Assembly: GCA_020740775.1 (NCBI GenBank)
Contig: JAHEWK010000006.1
Coordinates: 2,666,001 to 2,730,000, forward strand
Length of the DNA stretch: 64,000 nt
DNA from: Ilyonectria destructans
Lineage: Eukaryota; Ascomycota; Sordariomycetes; Hypocreales; Nectriaceae
Direction of reading: 5' to 3'
In this document: positions 34,901 to 46,168 of the stretch, one piece after another
Layout of the letters: each line of letters opens with the position of its first letter
Position numbering within the stretch: position 1 is the stretch's first letter
The notes under the pieces: model-generated
Databases searched by the model: none
Seen by the model: the letters and a program-made list of their open reading frames with translations, nothing else
What the model was told of the DNA's origin: nothing
Made by a program: the position numbers and the translations under genes

Positions 34901-37401
34901 AGCTCAGGACTCAGCCACCAATCATGGATGTAAATGACATCCTTGGCCATGTTGATGGCTCTCGAAACGTTCCACATGTAATCACGCCCATCAACGAGCC
35001 ATTGGGCGAACACGCCAGTTCGTACAGGAGAGAAACTATCAAACCGCTTCTTCTGGTACCAGAGGGTTTGCTTCAGCATCTCATTGATCGAGTGTTCAAA
35101 CTGTCTCATGACGGACTGGTTGCGCGAAAAGAGGCGCACCTTGCGTTCGGAAGTGTGTAAGGTCAGGGTGTGGTGTTTCTCTGGAGCCGCCTCGACCGTC
35201 AAGTCGATTTCCGATGTCTTCTCGTTGGAGCCAATCTGATTCATCTTATGTCGCTTAGACACAATTCTGAACTTGGAATCGACTAGGTAGACGTCATAAA
35301 TGTTCATGTTCTCAGGTGACTCGACGCACACGATGTAGCTCCCTCTAACAAGGAACCACTTGCGGCTATGCCGAGCAATCACCTTGGCAGGAGTCAAGAC
35401 GCGACGGAAGTCGAGACCCTTGGATGACTGGATGTGAAGGTAACCCTCTTTGCCATGATAACTACCCTCGGCAGCAAGTCGAACGCCGAGGGCTGAAAGC
35501 TCAAGGAAGCGACAGAGTCGATTGCTATCCGCCCTGAACATGAGCCATCGGATCATCTCGGAAAGATATTTCTCCAGAATGCGGCGCTGCTTCTCCACGT
35601 AACGCTGTCTCCGGGTCGCCAGGTCCACTACTGGTCCGCCCGGGCCTTCGGGTTGTGACATCTCGCCTGGATCGGTGATTCCCGTAGATCTCCGTCTCAT
35701 CCCCAAGATGCTGCGACCACCCTTCCTCCTCGGTGTCATGGTCGGCATGTCCAGGTCACTCATGATACCATCAGCTGCTTCGGTAGCGGTGGCGTCGCCG
35801 GCTGTGTCCTCGCCACGGCCGCTAGCGAGCTCTTCCTCATCACTATCGTCGCCCTTCTCACCCTTCTTGCGAGCTCCACGCAGATAGGGAAAAGCCGAGT
35901 AAGGGAACTTGGGCTGCTTTGGACGGCCACCCAGATCGAGTCGGCCCGGCATATATTTCTCATTGCCGATGGCGAACTTGTATCGCAGGTGGAGATTGTA
36001 GATGTCTCTCAGTGTTCGGGACACTGTCCAGCCCATCCTGCTTGGCCCACTGCCATACTCCAGTTCGAAAGTGAACAGCCAATGACGGTCTTTGTCGTCG
36101 TCAGGAGCCGGGCTACTATCGGTGATGCGCAACTTCAGCTGCTCCATGAGAACTGGGATCCTCTTGTTCCCGTGTTCATCTCGTTGAATCATGCTAGCAA
36201 GCATTAGAACGGCAGGGGCACCGGCTCTCAGTTCAGCCATCAACTCTGCCGATTTGAAGTAGTCGAATCGATCTTCCTTCTTCTGTCGGAGAAGCTTCAG
36301 GGTGTTCTTGACTTGCTTCCATTTCTGAGCACCAAAAGTCGAGGCTCGTTCAGAGTTGAAGAATGGGCGTCGAGGAGTCATGGCATCGCCATCCGATACG
36401 CCGCCACCTCCGAATACGGTAATTCGACGCAAGTGACCCATTCGTCGTCCTACAACGGCTGTGCTCTCGCCCTCGTCTCCCTCCTCGCCCGATTGTCGTA
36501 CAGCCGGGTTCACCCAGGAGTGACCTCTCCTAAATGTCATACCTAACCGATCACGACCTTCACCTTCAGAAACTCCATATTCAGCTCCAGTTGCGTCCGG
36601 CATGCTGGCGCGACGTCTGAGGAGCCGATCATAGGTGCCCGGCATGTCCGTCTCAAGAGGAAAACGTCTCGAAGTCGACGGGTTTGGCGCATGTGTCTTC
36701 TTAGGGCGACGCATCCTTCTCTTCTTTTTCTTCTTGGACTTGTCGTTCTCTGCGCCGTTGGCCTCGTCTGCCGTCTCCTCCGCATCGGCATCCGCGTCCG
36801 TATCTTCTTCAGTCAGAGTATCCGGGATACCACGGCCTGGCCGCATACCAGTCGGTGAGTTCGTCATGGACTGCGGAGTCAAGTCGGCAGGTGTCCCTGG
36901 AGACTTTGGAGTCTGGAGGCCACTGGTGCCAGCCAAGGCCTTGAGCTTCGACATCAAAGAAGCTCCTCGGGATTTGCCAGGGGTATCGGGTTCCTCCAAT
37001 GAGTCGTTGCGTGTATGGCCGGCCGGAGGATCGAGGGCGTCGGGTCGAACAAATTGGACGCTTCGTCTGGGCACAGCACTTCCATCATGGGCATCCTGGT
37101 CATCACCAGCAATACGCTCCTTCTGTGACTTTGTTGATGTCGCCGTGGACTTGGGTTTCAGTGACGGTGCAGCTGAGGTCGGCTTGGGGGCGGGGGCCTC
37201 CTTCGAGGGCTCTTTGGGTTCCATTTTCGAAGCTTGGTTGTCGGAGGAGGGGGTTACTTCGAGGTCAAGGGGAGGCAGGAAGTTGTTGGAGTTTCGATTC
37301 GGCGGCGCTGGGGAGAGTTGGAAATCGGGGAGGGATGGTGGGACCGACTGTGGACTTCCATCCTTGGGAGGATGCAATTCCTCCTTGGTCTTTTCGGCCA
37401 T
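31993..37401 (-). CDS. PLD1: Phospholipase D (PX-PH-PLD, Spo14/PldA type)
   Basis: One uninterrupted frame of 1802 residues, long even for fungal PLD1. About 350 N-terminal residues are low-complexity (Pro/Ser/Thr, then KKKKRRMRRPKKTH). A PX domain covers about 400-610, with acidic residues inserted (DDSDEEELASGRGED). A PH domain follows at about 650-770. The catalytic HKD motifs are HHEKICVVDHD (about 908-922) and HAKTIIVDDRVALIGS (about 1212-1228), each with its GG/GS partner. A long disordered tail ends in GVAPLAI. The enzyme hydrolyses phosphatidylcholine to phosphatidic acid and choline on membranes targeted by PX/PH phosphoinositide binding; in yeast it is needed for sporulation membranes. 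No residue of either HKD motif is missing. Confidence 0.96.
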   Translation of the reverse strand: MAEKTKEELHPPKDGSPQSVPPSLPDFQLSPAPPNRNSNNFLPPLDLEVTPSSDNQASKMEPKEPSKEAPAPKPTSAAPSLKPKSTATSTKSQKERIAGDDQDAHDGSAVPRRSVQFVRPDALDPPAGHTRNDSLEEPDTPGKSRGASLMSKLKALAGTSGLQTPKSPGTPADLTPQSMTNSPTGMRPGRGIPDTLTEEDTDADADAEETADEANGAENDKSKKKKKRRMRRPKKTHAPNPSTSRRFPLETDMPGTYDRLLRRRASMPDATGAEYGVSEGEGRDRLGMTFRRGHSWVNPAVRQSGEEGDEGESTAVVGRRMGHLRRITVFGGGGVSDGDAMTPRRPFFNSERASTFGAQKWKQVKNTLKLLRQKKEDRFDYFKSAELMAELRAGAPAVLMLASMIQRDEHGNKRIPVLMEQLKLRITDSSPAPDDDKDRHWLFTFELEYGSGPSRMGWTVSRTLRDIYNLHLRYKFAIGNEKYMPGRLDLGGRPKQPKFPYSAFPYLRGARKKGEKGDDSDEEELASGRGEDTAGDATATEAADGIMSDLDMPTMTPRRKGGRSILGMRRRSTGITDPGEMSQPEGPGGPVVDLATRRQRYVEKQRRILEKYLSEMIRWLMFRADSNRLCRFLELSALGVRLAAEGSYHGKEGYLHIQSSKGLDFRRVLTPAKVIARHSRKWFLVRGSYIVCVESPENMNIYDVYLVDSKFRIVSKRHKMNQIGSNEKTSEIDLTVEAAPEKHHTLTLHTSERKVRLFSRNQSVMRQFEHSINEMLKQTLWYQKKRFDSFSPVRTGVFAQWLVDGRDYMWNVSRAINMAKDVIYIHDWWLSPELYMRRPAAISQKWRLDRLLQKKAREGVKIFVIVYRNVEAAVPIDSEYTKFSLLNLHPNIFVQRSPNQFKKNQFFFAHHEKICVVDHDVAFVGGIDLCFGRWDCPQHPVADDKPTGFELSETPKDAEHCQLFPGKDYSNPRVQDFFRLNEPYEEMYDRSKVPRMPWHDISMQVVGQPARDLTRHFVQRWNYLRRGRKPTRPLPFLLPAPDANAEELEALGLTGTCEVQILRSATTWSLGIEETEHSIQNAYIKMIEDSDHFVYIENQFFITSTEAYNTQITNRIGDALVERILRAHENDEDWRCVIVIPLMPGFQNTVDEQEGTSVRLILMCQFRSICRGEQSIFGRLRAVGIEPEDYISFYSLRQWGIMSTDIIVTEQLYIHAKTIIVDDRVALIGSANINERSMLGNRDSECAAIVRDTDMIMSTMGGKPYQVGRFAHTLRLRLMREHLGLDVDEILEEERQTEMDRQDFEQEMEEIYKEDDPSGSKDSKRPDPHHIPSFNHELDLEAAERMDESASSSSSSSSDEPESSAMAEGKRKHHLDVTGYGPDGWKNAEKSGLDTGRDSVIVNGREVLVSSIGNEGKGTLQTPRGPNSSLPARENKYPDHGKLQSEPLPPMPALDRRTTDQLGLPRAAQLPSLPVVDDTDIGGPPMHLDPESGRPMVGFVHPMAADIQAAQIDKDCMRDPISTDFLDEIWNRVAANNTKLYRRVFRCMPDSEVSTWAEYREYDNYGKRFRASMEGRSRQDSEVKPEPSHRGSTSAGAGIGAPGPEVLAKAAEHEVVGKLAEKLHIHTYDDERIKIIIPNEGEKELKEKQLAHDDGFNTSQPRPDTGHTSNNPRPMEAPSPVYSIGDTPFPAFENNQSKFLEPQLSTRDRDRRTTFSTLEKPSSRETNAPPGGIGSVKRRRRATTKNSRRGFSIEDMPTRDHAEDLLNLVQGNLVQFPYDWLLTEEQNGNWGYQVDGVAPLAI

Positions 37402-39417
37402 GATGGCTCGTCGCAGTCAATCGCAGCGACAAAGGGTGGTGGTTCTCTAGATTCGAGCGAGGGTGTTGGACGTAGCGGCGCAAGGGGACGGTAACTATTC
37501 AGACAAGCGGCCTCCCAAACGCAACATGCTGGAACGACAGCAAGCAAGGCAAAGGGGCTATCTTTGGGTCGAATCGGGTGAGTCGGTCGTTCAGCTGGGG
37601 CAAGGTAAAGGGGGTTATTCGATTCGAGGTTGCAGGTGCACGTCCTTCCGCGGTGCGTTGGTTCGAGAGTCGTTGAGGCACTCGACGTTGAGATGCCGGG
37701 AGTATCGTCAGTGGCTGTCAACGTAACGTGTAGACCAGGGGAGCTGGAGAGGCCACAACGCCAGCGAGCTAAAAGTTTGCAGCGGGAAAGAAGCTCTGTA
37801 GATCTTCTGCGGGATGGATGATCAGTCCGCTCAGCCTCGAGAGTCAAGACGGTCGCTCGCAGTTCGGGTTCGGCAAGGATGGAATTGGATGAGAAGGTTG
37901 GCGCTCCACGGACGGTGAGGTGACATCCAATCTGTCGAGTACGAGACCCTGCGGACTGCTGCAGGCTGGAGGCCCAGCGGTGCGCTCGGGGGTGATTAGA
38001 CATTAGACTGCGGTGGGTTCCGCTTGATTGATTGCAGGGGAGGGGGCGCCCTGTCCTCCTCTCTGGCACGCTCTGGCCTCCACTGGAACCGCCCTGGCGT
38101 CGGGGATTAGCTCAGCGTCCTTCGAAGTTAGCGGGCCCCCTACTGCCAAGCATCGCTGAAACGCTCCCACAGAACCACACCGTTGGGGCTCTCCTGTCAA
38201 TGTTAAGAACTAGGTTTCTCTGACAGCCCAACTTACACGTCAAACCCATCAATGAAGATCCAATAATTCTGTCAGCAGGGCCTTGGGCCCAATAAACCAT
38301 GGGCTCGGAGACAGCTTCGTCATGAATGGGCTCGCCCTGCTTTCACTCATCCAATTACGCTTGAGGGGCTGCGGGCCGGACGTCGTTGGGTTTAATTAGG
38401 TCCTCTGGTTCAAACACAGAGGCGTATTTCCGCAGCCAAGGTTGAACGGCGTAAAGGGGGAACAGAGCACACGACTGAATAAGAGTCCGTAAGAGTGCAC
38501 AGGAAGCCGAGAGTCTCTCGACTAATAAGTCGTGTCCAAATGCAGAACAGGGATGACTCTTTTGGGCTCGTTCCGCCCCTGCATCCTTTCGTCGGTGCTT
38601 TTGGCTTTTCTGCAACGCCCTGCGAACCTCTAACGTCTGTACCCCTAGCTTCCATTCTCAATGTGGCATGTCAATATGGCGATCATGCAGTCACAAATCA
38701 CCTGTAAATATCTCAAGACAATGGCAAAAACAAACACTAGATTGCCATTCATCATCAAATGACCACAATCCAAAAGTCAAAACTGTTATAGGGTAAGCGA
38801 TAATCCGTCGGAGTCTGACCACACCCGTTCAATATCATCCCACCAATGCCAGATGCAGGATTGTGCATGCATGCTCTTACTAATCTATGAATCTATCCTC
38901 ATTGTCGAGGAACACGATAAACTTCCGATGGAGAAAACCAAGGTCTTGTCTGGGACTGGGCAGCGAAGCTACTGAGCACTATTTACCTAGACTGCAGTCC
39001 AGCTAAAATAACCCTTGCAACTTAGAAGCACGGCGCTATGTCGAACACGAATAAGCCAATGCCAAAGCTGCTGTTTGGGCTTGTTCCACATTCGAAACGG
39101 AGCCGGACTTGTTGGTCGAGACCCCTGACCGGATGCCTCCAGCCCGTAAGCCCACCATGAGTGAGCAAGATGTCAGCGATAACTAGCTTGGCAACCCAAC
39201 CAACCCGTAGTCAGATTTGAGGCCAACTTTCCCAATCGTGTTTCCACCCGCTAAAACTCTGCTTCTCTTCACCTGGATTCATTGCTACCCAGTCGCTTGT
39301 ACCTTTATTCTCAAAGACCGTGCTGCGTTCATCTCTCTGTTTTGCATGTGATATTCTATTCCGAGGTAGCTTAAGGGGCAGCGGGAACCAGTCACCTCAC
39401 CGGTGGAAAATCTCGAG
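37402..39417. promoter_or_regulatory. Divergent interval, PLD1 / P450
   Basis: A 2.0-kb interval between opposite start codons. A minus-strand frame at 37254-38069 overlaps the PLD start and looks non-coding. I see no gene or repeat here. Confidence 0.5.
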
Positions 39418-41524
39418 ATGCAGTCAATACTGGCTCTCATCGGGCTTGTCCTCGCCTATTCCATATACTCATATGTTTCCAAGTTACGATATAACATAGT
39501 CGAGGCCAAAAGAAGTGGCCTACCCTACATTGTTGCCCGTAAGCCTCTTACTCGCCGTCACGAGGCCACCATCGCAGACCAACTGCTAACACACTGGCTG
39601 GGTAGCATGTTCGCCTATTTTCCTACCATGGCAAATGACACACAAGTTCTGGCTCCCCATCATCAGGTCTTTCCCTAAATCATGGTGGGAAGAATGGCTC
39701 GAGTATGTCCACGTCCCACCTCTAAGTATCGTCCACCTTGGATGTCACTGACAGCCATAACTCCCTGCTAGCCCACTAATCCCGGGCTTCTCATATCGCA
39801 CCCGCCATGAGCGATTCGCTCGTCACGGAGATGTATTCATAATCGTATCCCCAGGCATGCTTTTTGTCATGGTCTGTAATGCCGAAGCCATCTGCCAGAT
39901 CACCTCGCGACGAGAGCACTTCCCGAAGCTCACCGAGACTTACGAGATCCTACGCCAGTTTGGCGACAATGTACTGACATCGGAAGGCGCTGTTTGGCGC
40001 ATGCACCGCAAAGTCACGTCTGCCTCGTTCAACGAGAAGAACGCCGCTATCGTCTTCAAAGAGGCTATCCGACAAGCCCAAGGCTTGTTAAGGACCTGGA
40101 CAGGGCCGACAGGCGAGCGGAAAGAGACCATCAATTCTCTTGACCGCGATACCATGAGACTTGCGCTCAACATCATTGCCTACGTTGGATTCGGTCTTAC
40201 CCTATTGTGGCCGGAGGAGAAGTTGCCAGCAGTGGCCAATCTAAAGTTTGCCAAGTATGGGTCACTGGAGCCTGCTGCTGGTCACAAGCTGAGCTTTGTC
40301 GATACAATCGCAACAATGCTGGAATACATACTCATGCTGTTACTAGTACCCCGATGGGTGTTAAGTATGTCGCCTTTAACAATTTGGCTTAATCAAAAAT
40401 GTTCACTGACCAATGTCTCAGGACTCGTACCATCGAAGAAGGCACAGCTCGCGGCAGACTCTCATGAAGACTGGACCAAGTATATGGGGGAGCTGCTCGA
40501 CGAGAAGATTGAGGAAGCTGGACGCGGAGATCGTGTAGAAGGGATGGACTTGATGGGACAGTTAGTGAGGTCGAGTTACGGAGCTGGACAGAAAACCGGC
40601 GAGGCCGTCCCCAAAAAGGGGACCCTTTCACGAGAAGACATCCTCGGAAACGCATTCATCATGCTCGTCGCAGGACACGAAACCACGGCCAATGCCATGC
40701 ACTTCATCCTAATTGAACTAGCGACCAACCCGGCCTCTCAGCGGAGACTCCACAAGGACATTGATGAGATACTCGGAGACGCAGACCCAAGCTCATGGGA
40801 TTACGAGAGCCTGATCAACCCGATGCTGGCCAGTATGCTAGGGGCATGCCTGAACGAGACACTGCGGATGATGCCTGCAGTTGTGGAAATACCCAAAAAG
40901 GTAACGCCTGACCAGGACCAGGTCATTACTGTGGATGGACAAAAACACGTCTTACCCAGGCGCACCATGATATCCTTAGTTGCCGTATCTGTCCATCGAA
41001 ACCCACGATATTGGCCAGCACGGCCAAGCAAGATCCACACAGACAGGGACGACATCAACGACTGGGTACCGGAGCGTTGGTTCCGTAACAGTCAAGACGC
41101 CACCAACAAGTCGTCAGAGAAGGAAGATGACAGCGCGGAGATGGAAGACTTTGGCGGGGATGGGGGGCCAGTGACAAGCGCCCAGCTCTTCCGACCGGAA
41201 AGGGGATCCTACATTCCATTCAGTGACGGCCCGCGGTCCTGCCTGGGGCGACGGATTGCGCAGGTCGAGATCATTGTGGCGCTGGCGGTGCTGTTCCGGA
41301 GCCACAGCCTGGAACTCGCGGTAGATGAATGGTCGAGTGACGACGAGATCAGCAGCATGAGCCGAGAGGAGAAAGCGAGCGTGTACAAGATGGCACAGAA
41401 CAGCAGTCGGGCGAAGCTGGGAAGGGCTATGTCGGTGTTGACGCTGAAGTTAGATGGGGAGCATGTCCCGGTGAGACTGGTCAAGAGGGGTGAAGAGAGG
41501 TTTATGAATTGGGTGGACGAGTGA
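39418..41524 (+). CDS. Cytochrome P450 monooxygenase
   Basis: Exons 39418-39538, 39606-39702, 39772-40364 and 40422-41524, 637 residues; introns 67, 69 and 57 nt and all phases close. Exon 2 is read as PCSPIFLPWQ...SWWEEWL; the other frames hit stops. Residues 1-20 form a membrane anchor (MQSILALIGLVLAYSIYSYV), so the enzyme is probably ER-bound. Hallmarks: I-helix AGHETTAN, K-helix ETLR, WVPERWF, and the heme loop FSDGPRSCLG with its cysteine ligand. There is an acidic insertion between the last two motifs (KSSEKEDDSAEMEDF), which together with the C-terminal tail explains the unusual length. No tailoring or backbone enzymes lie beside it, so it is an orphan P450; the substrate and CYP family cannot be named from here. 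Confidence 0.93.
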
Positions 41525-42550
41525 TGCTTTCGGGACGAAGTGTATGAAGTGTTTGGCACGGTTGATATTAGGCCGCGCGAAATGGTGGCCATTGAGAGAT
41601 GGCATAGAGTCGGTGTATACGGGAAGATGTAGACGGGGAGTTCTGATTGGACTAGAGGAGATGTTAGTCAAATGACGATGATGGGCTATTTGACCGTGAG
41701 GCGTCTTAGATGTCGACAGAGATGAGCCAGAGAATGATGCGAGCTTATTGGACAGCGAGAAGTCAGAAATGTAAACAAGAGAATGGACAGAATGCATCGC
41801 ATGTATTGATGATCGTGTTGTTTGAAAGCTGTGGTGGATACCCTGGAGCAAATATACGTCAAGCTGGTGTGAGCTTGAGAAGCCCACCATCCTTCTGCTG
41901 CGTATTGAATAGACCCAGTCACGCATTCGCTTTTTAACCGCGGAATACTACTTGGGCTATATATTTACGCATTTATTCTCAACAAGTGACCTGGGCATGA
42001 TGGCATGGGCTGCATGAAGGCGAAGTAGGATGGAGGGGAAGCTTGAAGGAGGGGGTTTGTTTACATTGGAAATTGGAGCCCTCTCCCCGCAAGTTCATCG
42101 GTACCAGCCAGTTCCGCGCACTATAGCGCAGATCGTAAGTACCACTGCAATTAGCGGCGGCGGCTCCAGATTTCTAGGGACCTTCCACCCCCCAAGGTCG
42201 CTGGAGCTCCAGTGGACCCCGCCTGCTTCGCCTTGTTAGGTATCCCTGTCGTCCACCAGAACACGTCCGCTCTGCCCCAAAAGCGTAACCTAAGCCCAAA
42301 GGAAAAAAAACATAAACAACGCCGCGGCCGCCTACGCGGAACACGGGCCTCTCCCTCCCGCGCCATCACCCACGCAACCACCGACACCACCAAGACCTCA
42401 TCATCGTCATCAACCAGCATCGCCCCATCGCCGCCCGGCCTCTCTAAAAAGACGCCCACATCATCGCTGTCTCGCTGCGTCAATTGACGCCCTTTTCTCA
42501 CATCGTTTGCATCGCCTGCTTCCTGCGACCCCAGCCATAACCCCGCCACT
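41525..42550. other. Gene-free interval
   Basis: It holds the 3' flank of the P450 gene and the CA/CT-rich leader of the next gene (about 42330-42540). A TATATATTT stretch lies near 41960. No gene seen. Confidence 0.5.
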
Positions 42551-43949
42551 ATGTCTTCCTCCAACAGCTGGCTGCGCAGCCAGCGCAAGACCGAGCTTGT
42601 CGAGCTCGCCGAGAACGTCGGCCTGCAAAAGTACGTTGCCTTTTGCCCAACCTGCTCCTTTGTTGGGTCCCGCGCGCGCAATGCCCCGTGCAGAAGCGAT
42701 TAGAAGCGCCTTTGTTGGAGTTGCTGCGTTTGCTTTGCGCCGCGCGCTTCCTATGTCGCCATGTTAGATATGCCATCTAAGCGACTTGCGACGCGCCGGC
42801 GCCACCACCTGCGCTTCGACCCTGACACCCATCACTATTGCTCGATAAGAAGAGTACGCGCTGACTTGGATGCTTTAGCTACGAGACCTTCAAGAAGCTC
42901 GAGCTCGAGGTCGCACTCGATTCCTTCCTCGCCGAGAATCAGTCGCGCTTCGCCGCCAACCCGGACCTGATAGGCTACTTCAACAGCCGCTCCAAGGCCC
43001 TGGGCTCCCCCGTCAAGAGGGAGACGCGCAAAGACGATGAGGACAAGGGCCTGAAGGTCGCCCGCCGAAGACCTAGCAAGTTGTCTGAAGAGATCACGCC
43101 TGAGTGAGTCGCCTGGACCCCTCGTTTCTCGCGCATCCCCACGCGTTGTGCACAATACGCGTGAAGCGGAGAGAGATTCGACGCCCTGTCTCCAAGACCA
43201 CCCCAAGCTGACGAGAGTCCCTCTGCGCAAACAGGAGCGATGAGCCTCGTGCATCTACTACCGCCCTCATCCAGACGCCTGGTCGCAGCCTCTCCCAGGT
43301 CGCCGCGCGCATTCCCCTGCCCGCTACGCCCGCCGACGTGGCTCTGGCTGTCGACCGTTCGACCCAGGTCGTGCGCGAGCGCGTTTCCTCTTTGTATCAG
43401 GAGAGCGGTATCACTGAGGTCAGCCACGCGACGCGCGAGACCCTCAGCACCGTCACCAGCATCCTCTTCTGTGTTGCCGCCTTCGAGCTGTGGAACGTTC
43501 GTCGCGAGATCCTCTCCAACACGTTTGCCTTCACCATCCCGGCCATTAGCTTCATCGGTTCTCCCGATTACCCCGTCTACGTCCCTGACATGTTCCTGCT
43601 TCTCACATCGAGCTTCTGGTCTCCGGCTCTGACCTGGGCCTTGACCAGTGGTGTCATCCCCTGCTTCGTTGGCTACTTCTTCAACTTGAGCACCAACAGC
43701 GCCCCTCCCAACCGTCGCCGCTCTAGCAGCCACAACGCCGAGTATGTCGTTGACCCCTTGACTTTCAGCATCGTCAAGGCTCTCGTGTCGTACGTCGTCT
43801 ACGCCCAGGGCGTTAACTTTGGTGGCCTTTTGTCCGAGAGCTCTATCTTGCGTCTAAACAATGCTGTCTACGGCGGCTACAAGGGGATACTGGTCGGCAC
43901 TGCCATCACTGGTCTAGTCAGCATCTACGACGCTGTCTTGAGGAAGTAA
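42551..43949 (+). CDS. SAP/HEH-like multi-pass membrane protein of unknown function
   Basis: Exons 42551-42630, 42879-43103 and 43235-43949, 339 residues; the introns (248 and 131 nt) are longer than usual here but both junctions close. Residues 6-35 (SWLRSQRKTELVELAENVGL) resemble a SAP or helix-extension-helix motif. A charged linker with a basic patch (RRRPSK) follows. The C-terminal half has four or five hydrophobic segments, such as TVTSILFCVAAFELWNV, FAFTIPAISFIG, MFLLLTSSFWSPALTWAL, SIVKALVSYVVY and YKGILVGTAITGLVSIY. A SAP/HEH-like head on a membrane anchor recalls inner-nuclear-membrane proteins of the Heh/Src1 and Ish1 kinds, but the membrane part differs. I do not recognise a named family; nuclear-envelope location is a guess. 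Confidence 0.8.
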
Positions 43950-46168
43950 GCCCTCTACGTCGTGGACATGAAAAGGCACAGAATAACGCTGTTGCGTTGA
44001 CCCGTGCGCTTTAAGTCCGAGCTGGGAAGCATCTTTGAAACTCCTTTCCTCATCCCGTGTTAGCAGGATGCTACCTTCATCAACGACTACCTTGCCACGA
44101 ACCTCACATGACTACACGCACCAAAACCGCTTAATCACCTACTCTCTCCCTAACTCGCATTCTTCGAATTATCCTTCTGGGGGCGTTGACGGCGTCGTGA
44201 GGCTTTTGATACCTTGGGGGGTTTTTGCTCTTCACCACCGTGTTGTTTCAGCCTTCAGTCTAGTCTTGATTTACTTTTGTTGTATGTGGAGTCGCGTGTT
44301 TGAGCGGTGGTGACTCGTGGGTTTGATACTCTCGTTGACATTGCTTGCCTACGCGCTTCACATAGCAAAGTATGTTTTTCCACGACGCTCTGAAAATGAG
44401 CAACTCGGAGAACAAACTGGACTGGGGAAATGGCTGGGTGGATTCCTTGGTTATGAGACGATTTTGATGTCCTCGTTGTGTTTTTGTTGGTTACTTTTTC
44501 GTGTTTTTTTATCGGGACCCGGGGAAGAACATACAGTCCCAACCCAGGTCGATTGGATCGGGGTAACCTGGGATAGGCGCCTTGAATGAGTGAACGAAGG
44601 ATGGATGGATGGATGGATGGGACTGGAGGATCGGTGGGCGGATGGCTGGGTTCGTATATTGGAAATGAATTTATCGCGTTTGTACTTGCTCTGTTAAAAA
44701 TGCTGTCCTTGTTGTGAGTTTGCACCGTCCGTTACGATGTCTCTTGATGGGACACTTGAGATGCAATAGAGGTCGCTTATAAGTTAGCTAACCCGAAAGT
44801 ATTCATCCTTGCTGTATTAGGACGGTATTATACCTTGGCCCTAACTGTATCTGCAACTCTTAGGATTCATTCATTTCAAAGACTGATAGATAAGCTATGG
44901 CGAACCGGCCCAATGGCACCAATGCTCAAACTTGGCCTAATACCCTTTCCATCCCAAGTCGTTATCGCCAGCCTCTCTATCAATCCAGCCTCTCGCTTCC
45001 ACACTGGCACGCCCTCAACCTAACCAGAACCCCCCACCGCTCTTTCACGCCCCCAGCCTCGTTCCCCAATCTGGCCCATTCCCCACGCATGCAGCAGCCT
45101 TGCGGCGGTGTCGCTCGGATCCCGGCGAGATCTCAAACGCTAGATAAGGCGTTGGCGGCTACCGCGGGCCGCGACCCAAGTCCGGACAACGACCGACGTC
45201 ATTGAAGAGTTTTCTCGCGACATCTTCGAGCTCGGTTGCGGCGCTTTCGCTACAATGGTGTTTTCGCGTATCCAAGCGGATTGTAAACTCACCGGAAGCG
45301 GCAACGGCGGTACCGGCCAATTCCCCACTTCACTTCGGCGTTGCATGAACACCCCGTCCGAAAACCTGGCCTTTCTCGAGACTCCACCAACGAGGCCACG
45401 CAAGCAAGCTTCGCGGCCAAAATCCACATCACCTCACAAACCGAGGCTCACGACCCAGGCCCTCCCGGATATTGCATTTCGGATGTCGCCTTTCACCTGA
45501 CGCTCCTCGCCTCATTGAAGAACCTGCTTCACACAGCACGCAAGGCGACGAGGGTATTGTTTCGAAGCTGTTTGAATTCCACACCTACTTACGACCTATT
45601 CTAATACTAGATCGAATCTATACAAGCGCACCGTGTTCACATTTGTCTTCCCAAAATCCCCCCCAGCCCAAAACGCCCCGTAGCATGGGCGGAGAATCCT
45701 TTCCGCCCCTGGTCCCGGATGCCTCGTACCCAGAAACAACATGCCACACAGATAAAAGACAACAGAATCGAGGTTTGGCAAATGAAGAAAAAGAAATAAA
45801 AGGGAGGTGTTAAAAAACCGCAGACGTCCTGCTTCCCTGCTGAGGGTTGGATTAAGATGGTGTCCCGACCTCTTGGCGAATGTACCCAAACTTGAGAAGG
45901 AAAATAAGGTTAAAAGTAATAAACGGTCTAGGTAGGTCGAGGTCGAGCTCGCTGGTCTGCGACGGAATGCAATCGGCCAGTGAATGAATTGGAATGGATG
46001 CAGATGCGCGTCGAGTCCCTCATAGCGGTTGAATGTGTTGCGTGGTTCGGTGGTCGTTGGGTATATTTGTACAGATGCCCCCCTGTGAGATGCATATGTG
46101 CGTGAGGTGATTGTTGTCGTGTTCGAGATGATTTGCCTTGTTCATATCGGCGAGACGGAGAATAGCGT
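43950..46168. other. Gene-free interval with a tetranucleotide repeat
   Basis: Short ATG frames at 44897-45205 and 45255-45813 lack domains and cannot be joined into a convincing gene. They could be a poorly conserved small gene or noise. Confidence 0.45.
44599..44620. repeat. (GGAT)5 microsatellite
   Basis: Five perfect GGAT units plus GG. Non-coding. Confidence 0.95.

Noticed and set aside
36635..38069. Long frames on both strands around the PLD start
   Set aside because: The plus-strand frame is antisense to the low-complexity PLD N-terminus; the minus-strand frame overlaps it out of frame and lacks an ATG-linked domain.
38101..38170. tRNA-like start GGGGATTAGCTCAG
   Set aside because: The downstream sequence has no B box, no TPsiC arm and no pairing acceptor stem.
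44897..45813. Possible spliced gene from ATG frames
   Set aside because: No choice of introns gave a continuous protein with recognisable features.
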